Source of the DNA: Peribacillus muralis
GTDB lineage: Bacteria; Bacillota; Bacilli; Bacillales; DSM-1321
Length of the DNA: 64,000 nucleotides
Direction of reading: 5' to 3'
Assembly (NCBI RefSeq): GCF_001645685.2
Contig: NZ_CP017080.1
Location: 300,001 to 364,000 of the forward strand
The notes beneath the pieces are model-generated. The model saw nothing but the letters and a program-made list of their open reading frames with translations, made no database searches and was not told the origin of the DNA. Shown piece after piece: positions 55,101 to 63,268 of the stretch. Every line of letters begins with the position of its first letter. Position 1 is the stretch's first letter. Both the position numbers and the translations under genes were made by a program.

Positions 55101-56623
55101 AGAGCCAGACAAACTATATATATAATTGGATTGAGGATGGGAACATCGGGATATTCGGTTCTTCCGGATATGGTAAATCAACTACGGCATTGACCCTGCT
55201 CTTTAGCTTTGCAGATCAATTCTCACCTGAGGAACTGCATTATTACTTGTTCGACTTTGGCAATAGCGCGTTACTGCCGTTGCGCCAGCTGCCTCATACA
55301 GGGGATTACTTCCGATTCGATGAGCTAAGGAAAATTGAAAAATTCATGTTATTCATGAAAGCGGAAATGGAAAGGCGCAAGCAGCTTTTTTCGCAAAAGG
55401 AGCTTAGTAACATCAAGCTTTATAACGCGTTAGCGGAAGAGAAATTGCCGATTATTTATATCACGGTCGACAATTTTGATTTAGTGAAGGATGAGATGCC
55501 TGATCAGGAGGCGCAACTGATCCAGTTTGCACGTGATGGACAATCACTGGGGATTTTCATGATTTTGACGGCGACTAGAATCAATGCCATTCGCCAGCCA
55601 TTGATGAATAGCCTTAAGACGAAGGTGGTTCATTATTTAATGGACAGCTCGGAGCAATATTCAGTCCTGGGCAGAACCCCTTATCAAAATGAGCCGGTCC
55701 CGGGAAGAGCTTTAGTGAAAAAAGATCAAACCTTTCTCGTTCAGGTGTATTTACCAGCCGATGGAGCGGATGATATAGCCGTGTTGGATGAAATGAAACA
55801 AGCTGTCGCCGAGCATAAAGGCAAGTACCGGGAAGCAGCTAAGCCTCCGGCCATACCGATGTTGCCGCCGCACCTTGATGCCAGCTCTTTCAAGGAATAC
55901 TGGTCACAATCCATCAAGAAGGATGACATACCAATCGGTCTTTCGGAGGAAAGCGTAACACCTGTTTGTGTGGAGCTGAATTCCGATCCTTTCTTGCTTG
56001 TCCTCGGTCAGTCAAGGAAAGGAAAAACGAATGTCCTGAGAGTGCTATTGGAATCTTTGCTCACACAACCGATTGGCGAGATAGGCTTATTTGACGGAAT
56101 TGACCGTGGATTGTCCTCATATGCATCGATTGAAAAGGTACGTTATGTGGAAACGAAGGATCAGATATCGGATTGGCTGGATCATATTACGGGAATTTTT
56201 GAAGAGCGTGAGAAGCTTTATCTAGATGGATTGGGAATGAAACCGATGAAGCAACAGGAATCCAAAGCAATCATTTTTGTCATTGATAGCATTTCCCGGT
56301 TTCAGCAGACGATCGACGGCAGGATACAGGATCGAATCAGTGGGATGATGAAGCAATACGGTCATCTTGGTTTCAGGCTGATCGTCGCTGGAAATGCCGG
56401 TGACTTCACCAAAGGGTATGATTCATTGACAACGGAATTGAAGCAAGTCAGGCAGGCTGTCCTGCTCCTGAAAAAATCGGACCAAAGCTTGTATACACTC
56501 TCTTATTCAAGAAAAGAAGAAGAAATTCAGCCTGGCTACGGATACTTTGTCCATAATGGCCGGGAATGCAAAATCCAAATTCCATTAAGTGAAGAAAGAA
56601 GGAGAGTGCACGAGAGTGTCTGA
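52142..56623 (+). CDS. essC: Type VII secretion FtsK/SpoIIIE-type ATPase EssC (YukBA)
   Basis: The 1493-aa motor of the type VII system. Two FHA-like domains (about 1-190) precede two TM helices (about 238-285), a degenerate first ATPase-like region, and then ATPase domains with Walker A motifs GTTGSGKS (about 677), GSSGYGKS (about 1006) and GQSRKGKT (about 1290). The last P-loop departs from the GxxGxGKS form. It is full length and unbroken. The tail of EssC varies between strains and specifies the exported effectors, but no effector gene follows here. Confidence 0.95.
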   Translation: MSILWIYSKGTFQSFTIKDERDGPITIGPSKKDTITIFSSPFEQESIELRKRDAIDEYEVYGGEKKLGDVKPLQSFTLRKGEDTVEIFYMAGKSEESLYYIGNLKEITISHKDEATFRKEGPPSCNGLSMLFLQGQWFLLPEEKSRVFLNGERVAGKTPFQNGDLIFLPNMTLRLIEGDLLMIHSAETYATSLPEMKKPISEMKKSYPQFRRTPRMIYELPDEKVTISFPSQESEDNNRGLWLILMPPLMMLMVMGVITIVQPRGIFIIISIVMFTTTLVTSTAQYFKDKKKQKFRDEKRQRVYTRYLEQKRGELQELSEKQRNVLFYHYPSFERMKQLTESISDRIWERTLEGEDSLHLKIGTATIPSSYEVAVNSNDMSNRDMDDLLERSQELVNVYKNLEKLPLAIDLSRGSMGLVGKDSIVKRELQQLIGQLAFFHSYHDVRFVAIFPETDYQEWEWMKWLPHFQLPHAYAKGFIYNEQSRDQLLTSIYQLLRERDLDENKGKVRFTPHFVFIVTDRQLIAEHVILEYLEGREDDLGISTIFAADAKESLTENVHTLVKYINDRQGEIIIQQSKAVHTPFTLDVHAREGNERYARKLRSLDHQKGMNNSIPETVSFLELLKVREVKELPVGDNWLTNQSSKSLAVPIGLKGRSDRVELNLHEKAHGPHGLVAGTTGSGKSELLQTYILSLAVHYHPHEVAFLLIDYKGGGMAQPFRQIPHLLGVITNIEGSKNFSARALASINSELKKRQRLFDRYEVNHINDYTDLYKEGKAEEPLPHLFLISDEFAELKNEEPDFIRELVSTARIGRSLGVHLILATQKPGGVIDNQIWSNARFKISLKVQDANDSKEILKNSDAANITVTGRGYLQVGNNEVYELFQSAWSGAPYLEDTAGSEDEVALVTDLGLVQISSVSEQVANQRKEKISEIEAVADHIVMTQAEMKIKKLASPWLPPLQARLSRNSERSLASNQFHLGMKDEPELQSQTNYIYNWIEDGNIGIFGSSGYGKSTTALTLLFSFADQFSPEELHYYLFDFGNSALLPLRQLPHTGDYFRFDELRKIEKFMLFMKAEMERRKQLFSQKELSNIKLYNALAEEKLPIIYITVDNFDLVKDEMPDQEAQLIQFARDGQSLGIFMILTATRINAIRQPLMNSLKTKVVHYLMDSSEQYSVLGRTPYQNEPVPGRALVKKDQTFLVQVYLPADGADDIAVLDEMKQAVAEHKGKYREAAKPPAIPMLPPHLDASSFKEYWSQSIKKDDIPIGLSEESVTPVCVELNSDPFLLVLGQSRKGKTNVLRVLLESLLTQPIGEIGLFDGIDRGLSSYASIEKVRYVETKDQISDWLDHITGIFEEREKLYLDGLGMKPMKQQESKAIIFVIDSISRFQQTIDGRIQDRISGMMKQYGHLGFRLIVAGNAGDFTKGYDSLTTELKQVRQAVLLLKKSDQSLYTLSYSRKEEEIQPGYGYFVHNGRECKIQIPLSEERRRVHESV

Positions 56624-59546
56624 AAAAATAAAACCGGTGCTGTTAATCGCTAAAATACTTGTGATTTTGGCATTGCCCATCTTGTTTTTTTCTTATATAG
56701 GTCAAAACCCAATGAAAAAGCAGGAAACGGCATCCCGTGAAATCGCGATCGTCAACGAAGATAATGGGACTGAATTCAATAACAAGCCGATTTACGTCGG
56801 TTCTGAACTTGTCACGACGTTGGACAACAATTCTGAATATGAGTGGGTCGTAGTTAACAGAAGTACGGCCGAAAGCGGGCTAGCCAATGAAAAGTACGAT
56901 GCCGTAATCTATTTGCCATCCGATTTCTCAGAGAATGTTTATACGTTCAATGACGAACGGCCCATCAAGGCGGGAATTAAGTACAAGGTACAAACTAGTT
57001 TAAATGCAGAGAATATGGAAAAGGTACAAAAGGAATTAGAGAAAACAAAAAGCAAAATGAACAAGCATATTTCAACACAGTATTGGAGTTATGTTTCCCA
57101 GTCAGTCGATGACATCCGCAAGAAGTTCGATAACGTCCTTGCAAAGGAAATCGCGTTTCAAAATACGATGTACGAATTTTATACTCCTAGCTCGGAAAGT
57201 CTTGCGGGGAGTATAAAGCAGCATAAGGACATGCTTGAAGGCGTGTTTGCCCAAACGAAGGATGCTGGAAAGGCGAGTAATGAGACCATGGATGAAATAG
57301 GTCATACAAAAGCCCAAATGGCTTCCTTCGTAAAAGACGTCGTATCTTTCGAGGAGTATCAAAAAAATCAAAGCAAACTATTGCTGGATGCTTCGAACCA
57401 AAATCAGCAGCTTGTCAAGGAGAGCGTTCAATCATATGACAAAGTGTTGAGTGAAGGGAACCAACAGGTTCCGGAGATTCAGCAAGGGATGTATACGAAG
57501 TACAGCCTAAATGACCAAGGCTTTAATGAAAATGTCGGGGTCGTGAAGGAAGGGCTGGAAACTAGCAATGCTGAATTGGAAAACTTCGCAACAAGCATGA
57601 AAGGGAAACAAGTGGATCAAATTTCGAAAATCTCACAAGATCAACAAAGCTCGATTGAGCAATTCAAACAAACGGAAGAATTTGATCTTGATAAGCTTCA
57701 GGCGTCCATGCTTGCGCAAAGAAAAAACCTCGCAAGCGATTCTGGTGATGGGACGGATGTCACTGGAGGGAGTGGGACACAGATAGAGGATATCGAAACC
57801 GAAACCGGAAAGGGTGAATCGGCCGGTGCCCCTTCAAGGAAGGATCCAATCGATGAGCTCTCGCTTCAGGCATTGCTCGACCAAATAACGGGCATCCACA
57901 CGGCGCTGGAAGGTTTGGTGCCGGCTGAGGGGAGTGAAGGAGCTGCTGAGCAAATCAATATTCTTACAGCAGAACTTCAAGCAGAAATCAATAGTCTCAG
58001 CGGAACGGTGAACGGCAGAACCGAAAATTATAATCAAGTGATAGTGGAGTTCAATACACTTGTAGATTCATACAATGAACTGCTGGCACAGCATACACAG
58101 CTACAAGCTGATTATAATGAACTTGGTGCCGATTATAAGGATCTTGGTGATCAATGGAAAAAATCACAGGAGGATATAGAAGAACTGAAGAACCTCCAAA
58201 ATATGACCATTGACGAGGCCATTGCGGAAATCAAGAGTTCGGAGCAGAACCTCCTTGAAAAAGTGGGGGGAGAAAGGCGAGCGGCGCTAGTGTCGGTTTT
58301 TAATGATTCCATTAATAACCGTAATGCAAATGAGCTTCTTTCCTATTATGGCTCGCTTTCCTCTTATAGTGAATTGGCTGAACGAGTCACGGCAGCGAAA
58401 GTGGATAAGATATTTGCCGCTAATATAAAGGAATTGGAAAACTTGAAAAATGGGGTTTCTCCAAACGTTGATCAGGGAGCGAACCTTGTCAAAGCAAGTT
58501 TAGCAGGAGTCGATGATAATCTCGGCGCATTCTCCAACTCCATTATCGGTTATATGAATGAATATGATGCAAACGTGAAAGCGGGGCAGGAAGCCACGTT
58601 AGCCGAATTGGCGTCAATTACCGCGCAAGCCCAAGAAGTATCTGCCGATATGTCGGAAAATATGGAGAGACCTGAAATGGAACCAGAACCACCGGTGAGC
58701 CTTGATGGTGAAATGTTTGTATCGCTTCAAGATAAAACAGCGACAAACATGGGCTTCATTTCCGACCTAGTCAATTCGGTGGCAGAGCGTCAAGATACGG
58801 TTACGAAGGATACCGCCGACCTGCAAGTGAAAGTGGGCTCCGTACAGGAAAGGGCCGATCAGCTTAATGATAATTGGTCAAAAAATGTAGATTCGACCGT
58901 TCAAATCAAGACGGACGTATACAGCGTCTTGAATAACACACTAGTCGATGATCAGCAGAATGGATATGTGTATGAATATTTAGCCAACCCCGTTCAAATC
59001 AGCGGTGAGGTCCTTCATCAGGAAAAGGTTAATATTCCACCGATCGTCATGTTGGTGATCATACTCATTTCCGGATTATTGATCGGTTTCTTCCTGCATC
59101 ATTATGGAACCTTACCAATGATGGTCCATGCGGCACTGAACGCTTTATTGAATTTAATTGTTGGTTTGATCATCAGCATCTATGGCTTGAAAATATATCC
59201 CCTGGGGGATATGCAGGAGATTAAATGGACCGCTTTCACCGTCCTGCTCTTATTCTTCTGTTCTGCCTGTACACGGCTCGCCTTCTCCATCGGGCCGTTT
59301 GTCGGAGCAATCCTTGTGATTGGTTTGATCAGTTTCTTCACCCTTCCATTATTGGATTTGATCATGCCTAATTTCAACATCGATCACCCGGTGGCAGACG
59401 TTTACATGTCCATCCAATTCGGTGATCAGTCGGCTTTCACTCCGGCCATGATCATCTTGTTGATACTGACGCTCATCGGATCAATCCTTCCCTATATAGT
59501 GAAGCGTTTTTCCGAAAGAAGAGAAATGGCCCATGAAGCGGAATAA
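56616..59546 (+). CDS. esaA: Type VII secretion membrane protein EsaA (YueB)
   Basis: A 976-aa membrane protein with one N-terminal helix (about 10-28), a large extracellular region dominated by coiled coil and containing a glycine/threonine/glutamate-rich linker near residue 400, and about five C-terminal helices. YueB of B. subtilis is the phage SPP1 receptor. The GTG at 56616, overlapping the essC stop by 8 bases and preceded by AAGGAG, gives MSEKIKPVLL and is preferred over an earlier ATG at 56589. Confidence 0.92.
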   Translation: MSEKIKPVLLIAKILVILALPILFFSYIGQNPMKKQETASREIAIVNEDNGTEFNNKPIYVGSELVTTLDNNSEYEWVVVNRSTAESGLANEKYDAVIYLPSDFSENVYTFNDERPIKAGIKYKVQTSLNAENMEKVQKELEKTKSKMNKHISTQYWSYVSQSVDDIRKKFDNVLAKEIAFQNTMYEFYTPSSESLAGSIKQHKDMLEGVFAQTKDAGKASNETMDEIGHTKAQMASFVKDVVSFEEYQKNQSKLLLDASNQNQQLVKESVQSYDKVLSEGNQQVPEIQQGMYTKYSLNDQGFNENVGVVKEGLETSNAELENFATSMKGKQVDQISKISQDQQSSIEQFKQTEEFDLDKLQASMLAQRKNLASDSGDGTDVTGGSGTQIEDIETETGKGESAGAPSRKDPIDELSLQALLDQITGIHTALEGLVPAEGSEGAAEQINILTAELQAEINSLSGTVNGRTENYNQVIVEFNTLVDSYNELLAQHTQLQADYNELGADYKDLGDQWKKSQEDIEELKNLQNMTIDEAIAEIKSSEQNLLEKVGGERRAALVSVFNDSINNRNANELLSYYGSLSSYSELAERVTAAKVDKIFAANIKELENLKNGVSPNVDQGANLVKASLAGVDDNLGAFSNSIIGYMNEYDANVKAGQEATLAELASITAQAQEVSADMSENMERPEMEPEPPVSLDGEMFVSLQDKTATNMGFISDLVNSVAERQDTVTKDTADLQVKVGSVQERADQLNDNWSKNVDSTVQIKTDVYSVLNNTLVDDQQNGYVYEYLANPVQISGEVLHQEKVNIPPIVMLVIILISGLLIGFFLHHYGTLPMMVHAALNALLNLIVGLIISIYGLKIYPLGDMQEIKWTAFTVLLLFFCSACTRLAFSIGPFVGAILVIGLISFFTLPLLDLIMPNFNIDHPVADVYMSIQFGDQSAFTPAMIILLILTLIGSILPYIVKRFSERREMAHEAE

Positions 59547-60009
59547 ATACGTTTTTGCCATTTTGTTCATCTTGTTTTTAAGCCTTAACCCTCATGTTCA
59601 CGCCGAGGATCCGATGGTGGAGCCTAATGAATATCAAGAAAAGGATATTGATATTCAAACGGAGTACTTCCATGAGGAAGGCTTGCTGGAGCAAAAGAAG
59701 ACACTGCCGGAAGAGCAAAAGGCACTAACCTTTGAAAGGGGGAAATATGATGTCATCGATTCGGTGACGGACTCACTGTTTCTTTCCCCGGTTACGGAGA
59801 ATAATAATACCATCGCTTCAAAGGCGGAACAGCTTGGATTATTCGAAGAGGTAGGCAAGAGAATGACAAGCGAAGAAGAAGCGGAGCTTCCGCTTCATTT
59901 TGACCTGACGATTTTGCTCGGTATCATTTTAGTGCTTGCGGTCGTATGTCTGTTTTTTATTATCATCCCGAAAATGGGCAAGCTCAATGGAGACGCTAAG
60001 CGAAAATGA
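59533..60009 (+). CDS. essA: Type VII secretion protein EssA (YueC)
   Basis: A 158-aa protein with an N-terminal signal-like helix (about 7-24, ending VHAED), an acidic extracellular middle and a C-terminal TM helix (about 127-148) followed by a lysine tail. This is the EssA/YueC layout. It overlaps esaA by 14 bases and is the last gene of the operon, directly before a terminator and the IS256 insertion. Confidence 0.9.
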   Translation: MKRNKYVFAILFILFLSLNPHVHAEDPMVEPNEYQEKDIDIQTEYFHEEGLLEQKKTLPEEQKALTFERGKYDVIDSVTDSLFLSPVTENNNTIASKAEQLGLFEEVGKRMTSEEEAELPLHFDLTILLGIILVLAVVCLFFIIIPKMGKLNGDAKRK

Positions 60010-60029
60010 AAAAAAGTTTTAGCTAAAAT

Positions 60030-60082
60030 GTACCCTGCAGGTAGATGCTTTGAAAAAAGTCTATCTTGTAGGGTACTTTTGT
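60030..60082 (+). terminator. Terminator of the type VII operon
   Basis: GTACCCTGCAGGTAGA pairs with TCTATCTTGTAGGGTAC with few mismatches around an A-rich loop, then TTTTG. Confidence 0.85.
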
Positions 60083-60105
60083 TTGTAATATGTAGCGTTG
60101 CATGC

Positions 60106-60113
60106 GACTTTAG
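60106..60113. repeat. Left target-site duplication of the IS256 element
   Basis: GACTTTAG, repeated exactly at 61617-61624 on the other side of the element. The base before both copies is also C, so a 9-bp duplication is possible. Confidence 0.85.
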
Positions 60114-60211
60114 ATTAAGTCCGTATAATTGTGTAAAAAAAGAGAGTCATTTCGTTCACTCTTGGAAACAATGTTTTCTACCACAGAAATCACATTGAAA
60201 AGAGGAATAAA

Positions 60212-61369
60212 ATGACTCAGTTACAGTTTAACCTTGATCTCGATCTTTTAAAAGTATCCATTATGAATTCTACAATGGATGACGTGATTAAATCAGCGGT
60301 TGTATTAATCTTAAATGAGTTTATGGAGAAGGAGAGAGACGCCTATCTACAAGTTTCATCTTATGAGCGTTCCTCCGAACGTCAGGATTATCGGAATGGC
60401 TATTATGAACGTGACTTTACGATGAGTATTGGGAAGATTAAATTGAAGGTACCCAGGACGCGTACTGGTGACTTTTCCCCTTCTGTTTTTGAAAAATATG
60501 CCCGGTGTGATCAGGCGCTTATCCTTTCCATGTTGGAGATGGTGATCAATGGGGTCTCTACACGGAAAGTCACCCATGTTGTCGAACAGCTTTGCGGAGA
60601 AAGTGTTTCAAAGTCTTTTGTTTCCTCGCTTACCCAAAAGCTGGATCCCATTGTTAATGGCTGGGCAACTAGGCCCCTAAATATCACATACTATCCCTTT
60701 ATTTTCGTGGATGCCATGTATATCAAGGTGCGTGAGCACCAACAGGTTGTTTCAAAAGCCGTATATATCGCCACAGCTCTTACCAAACAAAATAAGCGGG
60801 AGATTATAGGGGTACATATCGATCATGTTGAAAGTTTTGAATGCTGGTCCCAGTTCTTTAAACAACTAAAATCTCGTGGCCTTCAATCCCCTAAGCTGGT
60901 GATTTCTGATGCCCATCAAGGATTACAAAAAGCGATCCAACGCGATTTCATTGGAACCTCCTGGCAAAGATGCAATGTCCATTTTAAGCGGAACATTTTA
61001 GAGAAACTGCCCAAAAAGGGATCATCCGACATTCGTTTAATGATTAAACGGGTATTTGAGGCTGTCACGATTGAGGATTGTCGTCTATTCAAAGCGGAGT
61101 TAATCGATAAATTCGGGGAGGAATTAAAATATGAAAAAGCCCTTCAAATTTTAGATGAAGGGTTCGAAGACACCGTTCAATACATGAATCATCCAGAAAA
61201 AATCAGGCAGCACATCCGCAGTACCAACTCGCTGGAACGTTTAAACCAAGAAGTTCGTAGAAGAGAAAGAGTCATCCGAATCTTTCCTAATACCCAATCA
61301 GCCTTCCGATTAATAGGTGCCGTATTAATGCAGTATCAAGACACGGTTTACGCTAAGAAAAAAGGATAG
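60212..61369 (+). CDS. IS256-family transposase
   Basis: A 385-aa transposase of the mutator/IS256 type. The DDE residues are D167 (FIFVDAMYIKV), D233 (LVISDAHQG) and E342 (STNSLERLNQE); the CNVHFKRN segment is also typical. No stop or frameshift interrupts it, so it should be active. A small hairpin (AGAGAGT ... ACTCT) lies just upstream, possibly limiting outside transcription. Confidence 0.95.
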   Translation: MTQLQFNLDLDLLKVSIMNSTMDDVIKSAVVLILNEFMEKERDAYLQVSSYERSSERQDYRNGYYERDFTMSIGKIKLKVPRTRTGDFSPSVFEKYARCDQALILSMLEMVINGVSTRKVTHVVEQLCGESVSKSFVSSLTQKLDPIVNGWATRPLNITYYPFIFVDAMYIKVREHQQVVSKAVYIATALTKQNKREIIGVHIDHVESFECWSQFFKQLKSRGLQSPKLVISDAHQGLQKAIQRDFIGTSWQRCNVHFKRNILEKLPKKGSSDIRLMIKRVFEAVTIEDCRLFKAELIDKFGEELKYEKALQILDEGFEDTVQYMNHPEKIRQHIRSTNSLERLNQEVRRRERVIRIFPNTQSAFRLIGAVLMQYQDTVYAKKKG

Positions 61370-61387
61370 TCCAAGTACCTATTTTGT

Positions 61388-61496
61388 GAAACTTTCATCA
61401 TGAATAATTTCACATTCGAACAGGACCGTCAAAGTGAAAAGCCTTTGACAGCCCTGCCCGAATGTGAGAGAAGATGATCATGAAAGTTTCGCAAAA
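61388..61496. other. Long nested hairpin inside the IS element
   Basis: GAAACTTTCAT near the left pairs with ATGAAAGTTTC near the right, CACATTCG with CGAATGTG, and an inner GTCAAAG with CTTTGAC. The structure spans about 105 bases between the transposase stop and the right end of the element. It may act as a transcription barrier or end-processing structure. Confidence 0.65.
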
Positions 61497-61616
61497 AAAT
61501 GTGTCAGGATAGAGTTTTGCGTACCTCTAAAACAGCTTTTTAATCTGAGGAAACATCAAATTATATGGTTGAAAACATTGTGTTAGTGAATTTACACAAT
61601 AATAAGGGCTTGACTC

Positions 61617-61624
61617 GACTTTAG
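61617..61624. repeat. Right target-site duplication of the IS256 element
   Basis: GACTTTAG, identical to 60106-60113. Confidence 0.85.
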
Positions 61625-61679
61625 GTGAAAATGCAGATGGAATCTGATTAGCGACATATAGCTGGCGGGGAACGATACA

Positions 61680-61893
61680 AAAATTGCGATTATACGATCC
61701 AAAACGTAAACTCGCGAGTAAAGTCGTTAAATTGGCGAGTAAAAGTGACAAATTGGCGAGTAACGCTCCGAAATGGTGAAAGAAAGCAGTAATTTATAAG
61801 AGAATCCAGACCGAATTCGGGAGTAACGCAAGAATTTAACGAGAAACGGCCCCAATTGCGTGTGAAAAGCGCAATTTTGATGAGAACCCACCT
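61680..61893. repeat. Degenerate tandem repeat, about ten units of 19-22 bp (array D)
   Basis: The clearest units are AAATTGGCGAGTAAAAGTGA(c) and AAATTGGCGAGTAACGCTCC(g) at about 61729-61770; others such as GAATTCGGGAGTAACGCAAG and AATTTAACGAGAAACGGCCC are more diverged. The frame AATT-NN-CGAGTAA-NGNNCC resembles array A and, after shifting the phase, array C. The whole 61625-62046 gap contains no supported gene. Confidence 0.7.
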
Positions 61894-62046
61894 CACATTG
61901 AGCGTTTCACTATACTGCACTCTTCATGGGTACTTAAAGATAATTAGATCAATTTCAGCCTATGAAGTAGTCGATAAGGTCACCTTACAGGCTCTCTTAT
62001 TTACAAAAATCAATCTTCGGTATAAGGAGAAAGTGGAACTAAAAGA

Positions 62047-62077
62047 AGATGCCGTCTGTATATTGCAGACAGCATCT
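62047..62077 (-). terminator. Terminator of the 25-codon gene
   Basis: AGATGCCGTCTGTA and TGCAGACAGCATCT form a stem of 13 pairs with one mismatch; on the minus strand it is followed by TCTTTT. It resembles the hairpin at 39960-39998. Confidence 0.7.
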
Positions 62078-62093
62078 CCTATTAGTTTTTTTG

Positions 62094-62171
62094 CTATAAG
62101 TCCATAATGGTTCTAAGAAGCCCTAAGAGAAGGGCGATTGCCAGGACCCAAATGAAGAATCTTTTAAACAT
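62094..62171 (-). CDS. Tiny single-pass membrane protein (25 aa)
   Basis: A 25-codon frame with all marks of a gene. The ATG at 62171 follows GAGGT at good spacing, a TGCTAAAAT extended -10 lies about 45 bases upstream on the minus strand, and a terminator follows the stop. The peptide begins MFKRFFIW, continues as one hydrophobic helix rich in leucine and alanine, and ends RTIMDL. It is too short for normal gene calling. The function is unknown; it sits next to the cobalamin operon on the same strand. Confidence 0.7.
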   Translation of the reverse strand: MFKRFFIWVLAIALLLGLLRTIMDL

Positions 62172-62267
62172 GTCGATACCTCGGCTATTCTTTGTGTTTG
62201 AAATGCCTTCATTTTAGCATAAATAAAGGAAGAAAGGCAGAGGCCATTGCCATCCCTTAATGTATGG

Positions 62268-62298
62268 AAGGATGCTTCAATATATTGGAGCATCCTTG
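62268..62298 (-). terminator. Terminator of the cobalamin-linked operon
   Basis: AAGGATGCTTCAA and TTGGAGCATCCTT form a 13-bp stem (one G-T pair) just beyond the binding-protein stop. The T run is short. Confidence 0.7.
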
Positions 62299-62305
62299 TT
62301 CCATA

Positions 62306-63253
62306 TTATTTAAATAAATCCGGGTAAACGGTTTTAGCAGCAAGCTCTACTGCTTCACCGATCCTTGGTCCGGGACGGGACATGACACTTTCATCAAGCA
62401 GATGGACATCATCGTTTTTCACGGCATCGATATCTTCCCAACCTTTACGTGACTTAATTTCACCGACGGCATCTTTAACATAGGTGGCAGTCGTAAGGAT
62501 CGTTTCAGGGTTGCGCTTGACGACTTCTTCACCAGATATTTTTACCCAGCCCTTTTGGTCGTCAAAGACATTTTTAATGCCAGCGGTTTTCAGGATTTCT
62601 TGTTGGAAGGTTTCATCACCTGTTGTATAGATTTCTGGGGCAGGACTGATTTCAAAGTATGTTTGCTCTTGTTCATCCAGCGTTCCCACTTTTTCTTCGA
62701 CACTTGCAATTTGGGATTTGATATCCTTCACCAATGCATCGCCTTTTTTACTAACTCCCATCACTTTGGCAATTTGTTCGATATCGCCGTATACGTCCTC
62801 GAAGTTGGCAGCCGATTTAATGATGAATATAGGAATGCCAGCATCTTCGAGTGGTTTCAGCGTCTCTTCATCGCCAACGGTATAAGCGATGATGGCATCA
62901 GGCTTCAGGGCAATGATCTTTTCTGCATTGATATTGACTGAATCGGAAACATGTTCTATTTTTTTGGCTTCCTCGGGATAATTATCGAAGTCCGTCACGC
63001 CAACCACTTTCTTCCCTTGTCCTAGGGCGAATAGAATTTCCGTATTGCTTGGCTGTAGTGAAACGACTTTCTCTGGTGCTTTATCGAATGTTATTTTCTT
63101 TCCAGTATCATCCGTAACTGTATAGGTCTGAGTCTCTTTCGCTTTGTCCGAATTTTTATCATCTTTTGCAGATTGATCCGTTACGCCACATCCTGTAAGG
63201 AAAAGGGCAAGCATAAGCACGGAAATCCAGCTGAATCTTTTAGTGAATTTCAT
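62306..63253 (-). CDS. Cobalamin ABC transporter binding lipoprotein (BtuF/YvrC-like)
   Basis: A 315-aa lipoprotein with lipobox FLTGC (Cys near 22). The mature protein is a BtuF-type binding fold: ITFDKAPEKVVSLQPSNTEILFALGQG, ALKPDAIIAY and RPGPRIGEAVELAAK near the end. Its length fits B. subtilis YvrC. It follows a cobalamin adenosyltransferase-like gene by 15 bases, and both lie behind a B12 riboswitch, which supports vitamin B12 or corrinoid as ligand. Permease and ATPase genes are not in the window. Confidence 0.85.
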   Translation of the reverse strand: MKFTKRFSWISVLMLALFLTGCGVTDQSAKDDKNSDKAKETQTYTVTDDTGKKITFDKAPEKVVSLQPSNTEILFALGQGKKVVGVTDFDNYPEEAKKIEHVSDSVNINAEKIIALKPDAIIAYTVGDEETLKPLEDAGIPIFIIKSAANFEDVYGDIEQIAKVMGVSKKGDALVKDIKSQIASVEEKVGTLDEQEQTYFEISPAPEIYTTGDETFQQEILKTAGIKNVFDDQKGWVKISGEEVVKRNPETILTTATYVKDAVGEIKSRKGWEDIDAVKNDDVHLLDESVMSRPGPRIGEAVELAAKTVYPDLFK

Positions 63254-63268
63254 TATTCATTCCTCCGT

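Larger units (their letters stand above)
60114..61616 (+). mobile_element. IS256-family insertion sequence
   Basis: A complete element of about 1.5 kb with one transposase gene. The left end reads AAGTCCGTATAATTGTGTAA and the right end, on the other strand, AAGCCCTTATTATTGTGTAA: imperfect inverted repeats of the IS256 type. Exact 8-bp direct repeats (GACTTTAG) flank it. The limits could shift by one base. Intact gene and identical target copies point to a recent insertion. Confidence 0.92.

Noticed and set aside
52142-60009. An LXG effector within the type VII operon
   Set aside because: All six frames are machine components or the WXG100 substrate; no LXG domain or toxin end was seen between esxA and the IS element.
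61856-62107. 83-codon plus-strand frame after array D
   Set aside because: Starts inside the repeat array, has no ribosome site, and runs over the terminator of the minus-strand 25-codon gene.
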